Shown here piece after piece: positions 47,851-60,600 of a DNA stretch of 64,000 nt. The notes below the pieces were generated by a model that had not been told where the DNA came from, searched no databases, and saw nothing but the letters and a program-made list of their open reading frames with translations. Source of the stretch: Diphasiastrum complanatum (taxonomy: Eukaryota; Streptophyta; Lycopodiopsida; Lycopodiales; Lycopodiaceae); assembly GCA_029204225.1 (NCBI GenBank), contig CM055099.1:68193084-68257083 (forward strand), in the 5' to 3' direction. The position numbers and the translations under genes are program-made. Numbering within the stretch: position 1 is the first letter of the stretch; each line of letters starts with the position of its first letter.

Positions 47851-49295
47851 AAATGACGAGTAAATGGCCCATAATGGCCGGTTGTACTGCTATTAAAATA
47901 CTGTTCATTTGCTAATTTACGTTGTATGAAAATTCTATTTATGCGGCCTATGCCCTTAGTTTCTAGGTTTGTCGGGACTAGGAGGTGCCAAGTATTTTCG
48001 TAATACAATTTTAGTAACTAAAAACTTGGTCGTGAGCCCATAAAAATTGAAATCGTAAATAGGGCCCAACTTGACTTTGAAATTGCAAGTTGAGGCCAAG
48101 TTAGGTGTTAAAAACGAATTTCGGCCAGTGCCCTACTTTTAGAGACAGTTTCTTGAGATGTCATAAGGAGGTGCCCCATTTTTTGAAGGGGTGCACTTCC
48201 AGCCCATTGAGCCCCTATGTATGACCAAGGAGGGGTGTGGGACAACATTCTCATTGTCATCTTCTTGGAGAAAGAGAGAGAGAGCTTGTGCAAGGAGTGT
48301 GTGGAGAAGAGGAGGAAAGGAGAAGAGGTTGTAGCCTGGTGCCTTCCACTCTCATCCATTTCCATTTTGTTGTCTGATTCATTCATTGCTATTGATCTAT
48401 AATTTGAATCATTAGCATTGTGTTACCACTATTTGTGGATTGTGAATTGTTTTTTCTGCTGTCTCTAACATTGTGGTTGCAGGCTGTGAGGATTTGAAAG
48501 ACTTCTAATACATTTGCTTGTAGGCTTTAAAGTGTGTACCAAATTTTGTTGCCATCTCCTTTTTGCAAGGATATGAGTGTGAAGATTTCTTAAGTTTGTG
48601 GTTTGATGCAAGAACAATATTCTTGTGTGCTCATTCACTCTTGCAAATACTGTTTTGATTGAATGCTCATTATAAATGATACCATTCATAGTCTGCCATC
48701 ATTCGTTAGACAATCCTCTCTTGTCCTGTTCATGCTCAAACACTCCATTCCAAAGGTTTTGTCTTGCTTGCAGCCTTGGCCATTTACTTCAAGTTGAGAG
48801 GCTGAATCTGCTACATCGAAGTTGCCATTGAATGGTGTTGCACTGACTTTCTATGCTCAATGAAGAAAGGTGAATGCATTGAAAGCATCGCTTTGTTTAT
48901 AAGGGCGTTGTTGGATGTCCTTGGAAGATAGCCCACGCCCCTCTCCTACTTGTCCCCCGGCTCAATCCCTGGCTGCCTGTGGGTTTGCTTCAACCCTACC
49001 TGCCCGTGGGTTTGCCACGGCCTTGCCTGCAGCCAAGTACCTGATCTGCTCATATTCTTTACCTATTTGTCTGCAGGTCTGATTAGATCTGTGTGTGTGA
49101 AGCACAACGAACCTGCTGATCTGCGCATACGATCAATTACTTTCCTCTTGTCAGCATTACAATTTTCAATCTCCCCTACTAAAATCAATCATACCCTGAC
49201 TGCACTAGACACAAGTGAAGTAGAAAATAGATAAATGTTACGTAGAAAATAGAGATAAAATGTTACGGGACGATCTAGGAGTGGGCTTGGTTTAG
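47851..49295. other. Intergenic, possibly retroelement leader
   Basis: No protein motif is seen. A purine-rich part lies near 48265-48330 and a short direct repeat (TGTGGGTTTGC / CGTGGGTTTGCC) near 48978-49016. Confidence 0.4.
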
Positions 49296-50197
49296 TATTT
49301 TCTAGAATTTCATCATACACCAATTTTGGTAGAATTAGAATTATTACCTATTCATTTTCTTAATAGTATTCATTATCCTCAATTTAAAGAATCTTATGTG
49401 GATGGATACGTGGCAATTGTGAGAACGAGTGCACTTTTGACTATGGCTCCATACATATACAAGTAAGTAAACTTTTTGTTATTCAAAATTTGGCTACTGT
49501 TATAATACTTGAGTTTATATTGACTCACATGCTTATTTGTTATTGCAGTGGACATTGGAGTGTATATGTTTTTTGGCATTATATGTAAATAGCGACGGTA
49601 TATGCAACCCAGTGTGCATAAAAATGAATTCAATCTCACATATGCACAAGGCTGCAAAAAAACTTATACGGATGTTGATAGAATGTTTTCCAATGCCAGG
49701 TGCAACGACATACACAAAACCGGAGTGGATAGATGCAAAGGTGATTTATAATTTGACATATCGGTTCAGCACGCATTTTAATTTCTCGTTTATTACTAAA
49801 GCTCACGTTGCGCGTTGAAACGATATCTTATTTTTTTATTTTCTAATTTCTAATATCGATTGAATGCGCACTTGCAATCTTTTCTTATATTTCATTCATA
49901 TTCTCGCGCATTGAAATGATATCCCAGTATATTCTAGTGCATTAACACATTTTTCTATTTTTTTTAATTTTGCAGTCCTCCCAACAACAAGATACTGTTA
50001 GGTGTGGATGGTATACAGTCTTCAATTCAAGATCATTTTTTATGTGGCTCACTCAACATGACATGGATGACACACTGCTATTCAGCGACAATGTCGAACT
50101 AATAAAAGATGAGAAACTCAGAATTCGACATGACAGATGGGTGAAGCTCACTACTGTCTCGACATTCAAATTCAAAGACACAAAGAGCAAAGGTTGA
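49296..50197 (+). pseudogene. Second Ulp1/C48-like protease locus (C-terminal part)
   Basis: Exon a (to 49462) reads SALLTMAPYIY and joins by a phase-2 intron (49463-49548) to GHWSVYVF, giving the catalytic His. Exon b (49549-49740) is one base short, shifting the frame, then reads NPVCIKMNSI and ends IDAK. A phase-0 intron (49741-49975) leads to exon c with SSQQQDTVRCGWYTVF, giving the Gln and Cys-Gly of C48 enzymes, and a C-terminus ending at TGA 50195-50197. Both intron positions match gene C at 27310 and 27602, so the two loci are homologous. No histone-like part is visible upstream. It is not functional because of the shift. Confidence 0.7.
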
Positions 50198-53100
50198 TTC
50201 AAATTTTATTTCATGTTCTTTATAGTAACCTCAAGGGAGAGTGTTGATATTATTTTTATTCCTACTCACTTATTTTAATTCTCTAAGGACTTTTTTTGAT
50301 CTGGACATATTCATTCATTCACAAGCTACTTAAAAGATTATGGTTTAAATACAATTTGTAGAAATACAGAAAAATGATAATAGAGTAAAGGAGTGAAAGA
50401 GTCCAAACATTTTCAACCTAAAACAAAATTTGGACTTATTTAAAGCCATTGGAGAATGTTTGAACAAAGCTCAAATAGATTCAAAACTAATGAAACTTGG
50501 ACAATGTTTGATCACGTTCGAAAAAAATTTGGAGATATTCAACCAAATTTAGATTCATGGTTGTTATAGGCTTAATTTGCATTTTTCATGATACCACTTA
50601 AAATGCATCACTTCCTCTGACTAAATGTATGATCATGAATTCTATAGCAAAAAATAACCACTATCGGTTATCTTATTAAAACGTTGTACATAAAAAGTCT
50701 ATCTTTTTTCATGATTGATTAAACTTAAACTATTTCTTGTGAATGTTTTATTAAACACATTGTTTACAAGATTAGATTACTAATAAACTACCGGATTGCT
50801 ATTGAATATCAAATTTTTTTGACACTCAATATAGTACCAAATTTACGTCGTTAAATTACCATATAATTTCATAAACATAGTTTGTTTGAATGCTTGTGTT
50901 TTTAACTATCTTAGGATATACACAACAACTAAGAATTCCATTAGATTTTATTTGTACGATCATATGATAGTTCAAAAGTCTAAAAAACATTCACAAAAGG
51001 TTAAAATTTATGTTCACTGATTCAGTTAATGTGTGCATCATTTTGTTCACACCCTTGTAGCTTAAAAAGTTTAATCATCTAACTAGTGAGACAAACAAGT
51101 ATAATTACCAAACAAAAGGTACTAAACTATCTAGTTTAAACAAAAACTTTGGATTTTTTACAATATATTTAAAAAAAACATAGTAAATAAAGCACTAATC
51201 CCAATTTATCTAGCATATAGTGTTATGCACAAATTCTAAATTTGATAGAAATAACTAACAAAAGTTGTCACATACAAGAATGCAATATAACCAAGATCAT
51301 GGTGTATGCATGAAACTAAGAAAAAAATCTAAATCAAAAAGTATATTAGCTAAATATGATTTTAACTAACTGGAATGCATTTAGATCATCAAGGATTCCA
51401 CGAAAATTTCAACTACAAGTTTTGAAAAAAAAATGAAAAGCTTTCATTCACTTGGATTGATTTATGGATGAAGTGACTGCACAAACACATACACAACACA
51501 ATTTTAGATAAAGAGCATTTGTATTATAACCATGAATGGCAACTCAATTTTGATATTTTGAAATTTTATATCATCATTGTTTTTATCTCTTCTTTAAGTA
51601 GAAAATCGAGAAAATCATAATTTGACTTCTTTGGCATAATATATCTTATTTTATCCTTTCAAGTGATCATCATCCCAAAAATGTCTAAAAGAAATTGAAC
51701 AATCAGAGATTGGATATTCTAGTTTGTTTATATCTTAAATAGAAATCTGATCATTTCTTAAATATAATTTTCTACTTATGAATCTTTTATTTTAATAGCT
51801 AATTTGACATAACTCAAGATAACTTGATTAAGTTTTCATATAACATAGTCTCAACTATGTGGCAAGAATTGAAACTATATTGTATTTGAAATATTCAGCA
51901 AAATATCAAAATCTTGAAAAGAATACTTCTAAAAATTATACAAATGGATAAAAAACAAAAAAAAATTGTTTTCATCTATATTTCAAAAAATTTCATAATC
52001 CAAATTATTTCGCCTTCAAAATAAATCAAAACATGAAGTCATGTATGATTCCACTATGTAGATAGTAGGCTTTAAGGTAAGAAGAACAATTGCCTATAAT
52101 TGATATTAAAAATGAGAATATGATGATTTTTTTCTAAAACAAATGTTGTTGTTGGAATGGTAACAAAATCAATCTTTCAATTTTTGATAACAAAATTTAT
52201 CTCCAAAGGTTCATAGTGACCACTCTCAATCTAGACTATGTGGTTCTTAATACATACTTATTAAAGTATCATAAACTAGCACAACCACTCCATATTTTTA
52301 CTATGTATTTTTTCAATTAGCTACCACCATGTCAAACTCCATAAAGACTCTACAACCTATACAATTTCAAAATTTAAACATAATTATGAGCACATAGATC
52401 TGTATAAAGATCACTCTCACTTCACATTTATGAGGTTCTCAATACATACCTATATAGTAGATTTTAGTTTTATAAAATCACTCCTATTTGATTTGTCTTT
52501 GTTTTTTTAACTTTAGGTAGTGTCAATTATGATTTAATATCCTAAATTATAACCAATTGTGAAAGCTACAATTTAAACCACTACTTGAATGCTACCTCTT
52601 AACAAATTTTTATGTACTTCTTTCACTTTCTAATAAGGTACTCATTTGTTGGCTATTTAACTAACCACATGAGATCATTTATATCTCTATGATTTTTTTT
52701 TTCCCCCTCTTGATTGGGTCTTGCTTGTTCTGCAGTAAAGTTTGTGAGTAATCACTTATGTCTCGAAGAAAATGATCCTTGAAGCTAATTGACAAAATGG
52801 CTAACAATTTTACTAAGTGCTATTTGAGGTCCCTTTTTTTTTAAAGTTTAAGTTCACTATATCATTTGAGTTCCATATAATTAGACAAAAATTTGAATAT
52901 TCCATCCACCTCTACTACATGTAAGGACCACACACATATAAAAGCCAATGTTTTATATGTGAATTTATTTATGAATGTTTTAACCAATAACTTGAATGGA
53001 ATATGCTCTTGCATGGATCATTGAGATTATTCATATGTGTAATTAGATTAACCAAATATGAATCTTCCATTCACTAAAAAAAGGGATCAATATAATTCAC

Positions 53101-54280
53101 AAAAATGGAACCACATTTGTACTTATCTTGTTTTAGCTAAAGTATTGTATTTTAGATTGCTCAATCTCTACAGGTTTATGTGACTTTCGAATCAAAATCT
53201 GACTATAATGATACTCTATATCTCTATTAGAAAAAAAAATTGAAATAACTATGAAAAATATCTAACAAAGTTAGGTTTATATAAACTTAATCAATGTATA
53301 ATGTATGAGACTTATAAATACACATAGAAAGATATTTAATCTGTTTATTGTATGTGCAATACTCAAACCATATTTTTTTGTATATGCAATACTCAAACCA
53401 TTTTTCTTTCGTAAACAAGTTCAATCAAAATGAGTCATCATTACAATCAAGTACAATACAAAGCAAATTTAGAGTCTTAATTGATGTAACTTGTCGAACT
53501 TAACATGTGGCGCATTTCACCCAATACATTGTTTTAATTAATATTAATGTTGTCTTTGTCATTTGATAGGCTTAAGTACCATCTTGAAATACTTAGCCAA
53601 ATTTATTGCATAGATATTGACTTCTTAAAATATATTTGTACAAATTTTAGTACGTATATGTTATAATAAACTTGAATAGGTAAAGGTGATGTATTCATAC
53701 CAATTTCTATTTTGATTTTTATGGCATTTTAGAACACAATATTTACTTGATAACTATATCAAATCAAGGAAATAAATAATTAAGTGATATGATAAGCAAA
53801 TATCATTTTTATAAAAGATTCAACTAAGATTGAAGTATATACTCCAATACTTTTCTCTTCTTATATAAGTCAAAAATAGCAAATTTTAAAAATTTCCAAA
53901 TGATGATGATGTAGCCAATTATGAAAAAAAAACTCACTAATTTATTCATTGAAAGCAAATAGATAAGGACCAATCATTTTTTATTTCGCCATTGATAAGA
54001 TATCAATTACTTGATGAAATTCTTCTCGGAAATAGATTATAGTGATAGATTAAATCATATTTTATTTGCTAGGATATCCATTCTTTTCATCATTTTTTAT
54101 TTAGCATTTGTTCTATAACATTCACAATATATGTCGTACCATCATTTTTATGTAGGAAAATATGGTCTACCATGAAGAAATTGCAAATAACAGTTTGATG
54201 AATTCTCACTTTTATGTAAAGATGTCAATATCACATGTGTGGAGCATGTTACCATGTGTGAATAGTAGGCTTAGTTACTT
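50198..54280. other. AT-rich gene desert
   Basis: There are 4.1 kb with very high AT content and no frame, tRNA, LTR or tandem array that I can recognise. Confidence 0.6.
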
Positions 54281-55070
54281 TAGTTCATTCATGCCATAAA
54301 ATAGCTTGTTTCAAGAAGCAATGTGAAAGAAGACAAAAGCTAGTTAGGTAGTGGCATGCCAAATGCCATGATGAGGTTGGATGAAAAGAAAAGAAGCGAA
54401 AACAAGAGCTTGTGTAGAGGAGTGATATACCATAAAAATATGGAACCGAAACTACCATACTTATCGAGGATGCAAAGAGTTTGTTTAAACTCAGAAAGCA
54501 TAACTGAATAGTTGTAGACGTTGCTTCTTGAGAGACAGCCATGGTTGTTTTAAAAGAGGGGATTCTTTCTCTTTTAGATAATAAAAAAGCCAAATGTCAC
54601 ACTTTTTAGCATATAGCTACTTACAAAGCATTATAGAAAGAACGTTTACAAGACATAATCGGAGTACGATAGCTAACTTGCTTTGTGGATATTGGTGCCA
54701 TACCTTGAGATAACTGGTATTAGGTTTAGATATGAACCAAGACGTACCCTGGAGAAGCCGGAGCAATACGATGCAACTATAACATGAAATATCATTAGTT
54801 TCGTACTGTGAGACCAAAGATAAGTGAACACTTTAAAGAGAGTCAATATGTCATCAGTATTGAGCTTAACTGTATCCAACCATCAGAGGAGGATATCTAT
54901 GCAAACCATATCTGAAACGATAATTACAGTTTGTAGTCCATCACCGGACAATCAGCCATTAATCATTATAAATTGTTAGAGCAAGAGAAAAAAGCCCCTC
55001 CTATCCATCGCTAGACATCAGGGTATATGAAGTCTATGATGGTGTGTTTACGTGCTTCCAACAAGGACGT
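54281..55070. other. Non-coding stretch with recurring TCCATC motif
   Basis: TCCATC(A/G)C-like motifs recur near 54935, 55005, 55075, 55200, 55310 and 55370, many about 60-70 bp apart. Nothing else is recognised. Confidence 0.35.
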
Positions 55071-55287
55071 GTAGTCCATCGCTGGTCAACACCTTACACT
55101 ATTCATTATCAACGATTTATATTGAGAAAGATGTCCGATTGGACAGCGGCTAGTTTCTTGATAAAGGAGTGAGCAATAAACCAGTAAATAGAGGAAGCCT
55201 CCATCGTTGTCTATCCAAACAAGATAGAGTAGTTGAGTATTTGGATGGGCAGTCAGTATGCCATCATTATCATCTGAACTCACAAAG
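55071..55287 (-). repeat. Left arm of a 217-bp inverted repeat
   Basis: It matches the reverse complement of 63784-64000 without gaps, with about 15 mismatches by eye (about 93% identity). Confidence 0.85.
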
Positions 55288-55910
55288 AGTTTACATCATA
55301 ATAGAAGTTGTCCATCACTGCCTATAGAGGCAGGATGTGTAGTTTTACATATCAAAAATGACATTGAAGTCCATCATTGGACTAATCTCATACCTCTTAA
55401 CCCTACAAAGGCTCCTTCACACCTTTGTGTGATGAGCAACATATAGACAGAAGCTAAAGATTATCAGAGCACCATTATTATGAGAGTAGGGCATAAAGAG
55501 CGCAGTGCAAAAGCGGAAGATATGCATACCGTATGATAGCAAACAACCGATCCATGAACTAGTAGGGTGCACTTCTAGCATGTAGTAGAGGAGAGAACTT
55601 CTTCACTGGTATTGTGAAAACAAAGTGTCAAAAAAGCTTGCACTTATAGTGCCAAGTTCAGTAGCAACCAGGAAGGTCTGAGTGGGTGTAGAGAACTCAA
55701 CTTCCCTACAATGTTTTAAAAAAAAACAAAAACTTTATAGAGTATTAAATCAAATTTTTGAGTGAGAAATCCACTTAATAAAGAATAAGGCTTTATTATA
55801 TGCAAGAGTGGAAAGTTTTCAAGGACCTTGCAAGTTTGGAGGAGCGGTACGTCTGTATTTGCCCACTTTTTCGTTAGTGAAGTAGGGTAAAATTAAACAA
55901 AGGAGCATCC

Positions 55911-55912
<2 letters not shown>
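55288..55912. other. Non-coding stretch between inverted arm and microsatellite
   Basis: No gene is seen. Confidence 0.45.

Positions 55913-55981
<69 letters not shown>
55913..55981. repeat. (GA)n microsatellite
   Basis: About 34 uninterrupted GA dinucleotides. Confidence 0.98.
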
Positions 55982-55982
<1 letters not shown>

Positions 55983-56044
55983 CCACCAACCAACCCGCAG
56001 TTAGTGAATCCCTTCAGGGGCAGTTACCTCCCCATAAGGGATAG

Positions 56045-57058
56045 CTAACTACCCACCAGAAGACCATCAATGTCATGTGGTAAAGTGTATGACAAACTAG
56101 GAAATGATTTAGAAGTAAGCAACTTATTGATGATACGATAGAGCTTATCTCTCATAAATCCATTTTTTTTAAAAGCATCAACAAGAATTCCAACCTCATT
56201 AAAAAACGTCTCTTGCTTGTTACAACAATACATTGCAGCAATGACCTGTAAAACAATAACCTTAAATTGGTCTATTCAAAACCAAATGTATATAATGTAA
56301 GTATGGAAAGGGTAGTTCTCTTCTTTTGTCATATTTTGAAAGGCAAGTAAGACTGGATTCATTGTCAAAGGTAATAGATATATTTAGAAAGCTGATATTC
56401 TTTCCTTCAGTCACTTTTCTTTCTATTTATAGAAAGTCTAGGGGATAGATCCAAAAATGGTTTTCAAGGTTCCTTACCTGTGTATTGTCCATAAAAAGTT
56501 CGATGAAGCAAATGTCATCTATATACCTGAAAGAATGTCGAAAGTCATTCATGAAAGAGGTCAGGCCCAATTTAGCAAGTCTCTAAATAAATTATGCTTC
56601 AAAGAAGGATAGATACCAATTGCACCACGTAGGCAAACACCATCAGAATACCTCGTACCTGTCTCCAGGCTTTGTTCCCTAGTCTGACAATACAATTATC
56701 AATCAAGAAATCTTTTCATTGATAAAGTAAGTTTATATCAAGAGTGTGCCATTCTTGTGATTGTTTTTTATTCCATGACCAATTGAAAATTTTGCATAAG
56801 TGATTTCCTTTAAAGTACATAAGCTCATGTCTGGAATATTTAAAGGCATATTTTATTGCCTTCTTCATAACAGTTTTTAAACCTTCTGGGCCATCTAAGG
56901 GTATGTTCTCGTAACATTTTGAGATATTTGCAACCCACATACTAGTGATCAGAGATGGTAGGTTTAGATAGAAGTCCATAGATTGCCAATATAAAATCGT
57001 ATCAGCTCTAAGGATACTCTTGTATGTATTCACCTTAAGGCCTGCACCTTCCATGAGG
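56045..57058 (-). pseudogene. Penelope/telomerase-like reverse transcriptase relic with an intron
   Basis: The minus strand reads WVANISKCYENIPL (motif A, with Asn at 56926-56928 where Asp is expected), then LGNKAWRQVRGI and, after one shift, WCNWYLSFFEA (motif B region). FRYIDDICFIE carries the catalytic YIDD at 56514-56525. The CAG|GTAAGG donor at 56478 and TTTTACAG acceptor before 56245 define a 232-bp intron that keeps the frame into CNKQETFFNEVGILVDAF. Stops (TGA near 56729; TAA and TAG near 56592-56606) are single transitions from Trp or Gln codons. The motif set is not LTR-type or typical LINE. It fits Penelope-like elements, which are known to keep introns. The N-terminus is cut by the Copia insertion at 57066. 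Confidence 0.6.
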
Positions 57059-57060
57059 AA

Positions 57061-57065
57061 TATGT
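57061..57065. repeat. Target-site duplication TATGT (left)
   Basis: Exact TATGT flanks the Copia element here and at 62886-62890. Confidence 0.9.
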
Positions 57066-57610
57066 TGACAACTTTTCACACGTGTGAACCAGCTGCAAGT
57101 ACAAGGATCAAGGAAATGAATGTTTGCACACTAAACTAGCTTCTATTCCAAAAACAAAGAGATGGAAAACATTGGCAAGCTAGTTAGCAAAAAGGCAAGA
57201 GCATTCATCACAATCTAACTATCATTACACCTCCAATGGATCAAATGGAAGCTTTACTTGAAGAAGTGTATTTTGAGGTACAAAGCCACCTTATTTATAA
57301 TACAAGAGGCCTTCTAGAACTCGTGGAGAGAGAAAGCAACCTAGATGCCACATTGCCTCTACCTCTCTACTAGATGACAAAAAGAAAAATGGATAAGACT
57401 TGAGAATCTCTCTTTTTGAGAATCCTTGACCTACAAGAGTAGCCTCACATGCTTCTTGATAGGTTCTAGACCTACACATCACTATGGAGACTAGAAATCT
57501 ACCTTGACTCAACTTGGAAAGCTACTAGACTAGTCTTCCTCAAGTTTGGACAAACCCCAAAACTTGAATCTCTAAGTTAAATATTATTTTAATTTTACAA
57601 TATTTTCACA
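57066..57610 (-). repeat. 3' LTR of Copia family 2 (545 bp)
   Basis: It has TG...CA ends, with TTCACACGTGTGAA at 57075-57088, close to its outer end. Confidence 0.96.
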
Positions 57611-57633
57611 CTCCTCAAAAATGAAAATAATAT

Positions 57634-60600
57634 TTACAATACTAAGGACTTGGAGATCAAGCCAAGTTTTGATCTATGTTTTTCAGAGTCCTTCTTAGCT
57701 AGAGGCTTGGTGAGCAAATCTACATAACAATTTGAAGATACATGCTCAAGGAGAATCTCACCATCCATAACTTTTTCTCTTACATAGTGGTGTGCTACCT
57801 CTATGTGTTTACTTCTTACATGGAAGATTGGATTACTTGCAAGATATTGGGCCGAGATGCTATCACATTTGATGCAAGGTATTTCCTCCTCTTGAATGAT
57901 CCCGAGCTCCACTAGTAGTCTTTTGATCCATATGACTTCCTTTGTTGTGATAGTCAAAGCCTTGTACTCGGCTTCACATGAAGATAAAGAGATAGTGTCT
58001 TGCTTCTTAGATTGCCAAGAGACAAGATTACCTCCCAAAAATATTGTGTAAGCACTTGTGGACTTTCTATCCATCTTATCACCTGCAAAATCCGAATCTG
58101 AAAAAGCAATAAGACTTAGATCATGTCTTTTAAAACAAAGTCCATAGTCTTGAGTGGATGCAACATATCTTAAGATTCTCTTTCCCTTTTTCCAATCATG
58201 AATCTTTGGATTTTGCATGCTTTGACTAAGCTTGTGCACAATAAAACTAAGATCGGCCCTAGTGATAGTGAGCCATATTAAAGAGCCCATTAGACTTCTA
58301 AAAAGTGTGATGTCCTCAAAGGATGCTTCGTCACAAGTTTTAGTGTCTTTAACATTAGACTCCATAGGAGTATCTATGCTTTTACAATCTTGCATTTTAA
58401 ACTTCTTAAGCATAGATCTTACATAACTTTCTTGAGAAATGAAAGCTAAGTCTTTAGAGATCTTAATCTCTAATCCAAGTACATGATGTAAAAATCCAAG
58501 ATCTTGCATTTTGAATTCCTTTCCTAAGGAGATCTTGGTATCAACAAGTAAATCTATGTTGCTTCCACATAATAGAATGTCATGTACATAAATAAGCAAC
58601 ATGATTATATCATTACCAACATATTTAAGATATAATGATGGATCATATGAACTAATCTTGAAACCAATAGAAAGAAGATAAGTGTTCAACCTCTCATACC
58701 AAGCCCTTGGAGCTTGTTTCAAGCCATAAAGACTTTTCAAAAGTAAGCATACTTTTGATCCTTTTCCATTCACAACAAAACCTGGAGATTGATGCATATA
58801 TATTTCTTCTTCTAAGTAACCATTCAAGAAAGCATTGGAAACATCAAGTTGAAGCATTTTCCAATCATAAAAGCAACAAATAGTGATGAGAATTCTAATG
58901 GTTACCATCTTTGCCACGGGAGCAAAGGTTTCTTCATAATCTATGCCTTTGATTTGGGCATAGCCTTTAGAACAAAGCCTTGCTTTGAACTTATTGATTG
59001 ATCCATAATTGTTGAGCTTGATTCTATAGACCCACTTGCATCCAATGACATGCTTGTCATTAGGTGGATCTACAAGTTGCCAAGTCTCATTTTGCATCAA
59101 AGCTTCATACTCGGCCTCCATAGCTTTGATCCAATCCTTTGAATGAAGACCTTCCTCCACACTTGATGGTTCTTCAATGGAAGTGTGAAAAGCATGTAGA
59201 GAACTTGAATCCTCCACTTGTTTGCCTTTTTCCAAGTAGGTGAGTCTTCTAGGCTCGGATCTCTCTCGGGTTGATCTTCTTGGAGTCATTGGTAGACTCG
59301 GCTTCTCTTGTGATCTTGGCCCCAACAAGTCTTCATCTTGAACAATACTTGATGAAGAGACTCCTCCTTGATGAATAAGCTCTTGATATTCCTGCACATT
59401 GTCCTTCATGTACATTTGATCTTCATGGAAGATCACATTTCTACTTATCATAGTTTGATTAGTAGATGGAACAAAAATCCTATAGGCTTTACTTGAATAG
59501 CCTATCATAATGCCTTTAAGAGCATTAGCATCTTCTTTTTTTCTTGTTTCAAGAGGTACATGTACAAAGCATACACATCCAAATTTTCTAAGATGATTGA
59601 CCTCGGGTTTCCTTCCATACAACTTTTCATAAGGTGAAATATCTTCTATAGCATGATTTGGCAAAAAATTGCAAAGGTAGTTAGCACATCCTATTGCTTC
59701 TCCCTAAAAATCTTTAGAAAGAGAGGCTTCTAGTCTAAGTGCCTTTGCACATTCACATAGAGTTCTATTTTTTCTTTCGGCTACTCCATTAGATTGAGGA
59801 GAGTAGGAGCAAGTGAAATCTCTTCTAATGCCAAAATCATTACAAAAGTTTATGAACTTTGTGGAGATGTATTCACCTCCATTATCACTTCTCAAAGCTT
59901 TAATTTTACAAGATAGTTGATTCTCAACAAAAGCTTTGAACTGCACAAAAGTTTCATATGCTAATGCTTTAGAAGATAAAAGGTAAACCCAACAAAAACG
60001 TGAGTAATCATCAATAAATGTTATAAAACATGTAGCTCCACCCTTGCTCTTGGTGGATGAGAAATGGATGTCACTATGGATGAGTTCCAAAGGTGCTTTG
60101 GACTTGATGGTTGATCTTTGATGTGGCCTTGCATATGATTTGGCCAATGCACATGCATCACAAGGACTTGGCTCCTTGATCATGGATTTAGGAAAACCAT
60201 GAGCTAGCTCCAACTTGCACATAGATTGCATGGCCTTGGAGTTGGGATGGCCCAACCTCCTATGCCATAGATCTTCACTTGAGAGCTTTCCTTGTAGCAC
60301 AATATCCGAGCAATGATTAGCATTTTCATTTCCATCAAGCTTGAATAACCTTCCAAAACAAGAACATGATGCTATTATATCATCATCTTTTGTGATCAGG
60401 CAAGTACCATGTTTAAAATCTACTTATAGACCATCATCATTGAGTTGGCCTACACTTATTAGATTTTTGGTCAAACTAGGAACATAGAGCACATCAATGA
60501 GATCAAGCTTATCTAGAGATATGCTTCCTATGCCTTCTATCATGCATTCCTCATCATTTGCTGTATAGAAACAACTTCTAGATCCTTTGTATGGTACAAG

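Noticed and set aside
55086..55283. Conserved protein at the inverted arms (DDNDG-containing frame present in both arms)
   Set aside because: Agreement at protein level simply follows from about 93% DNA identity; no domain and no longer frame.
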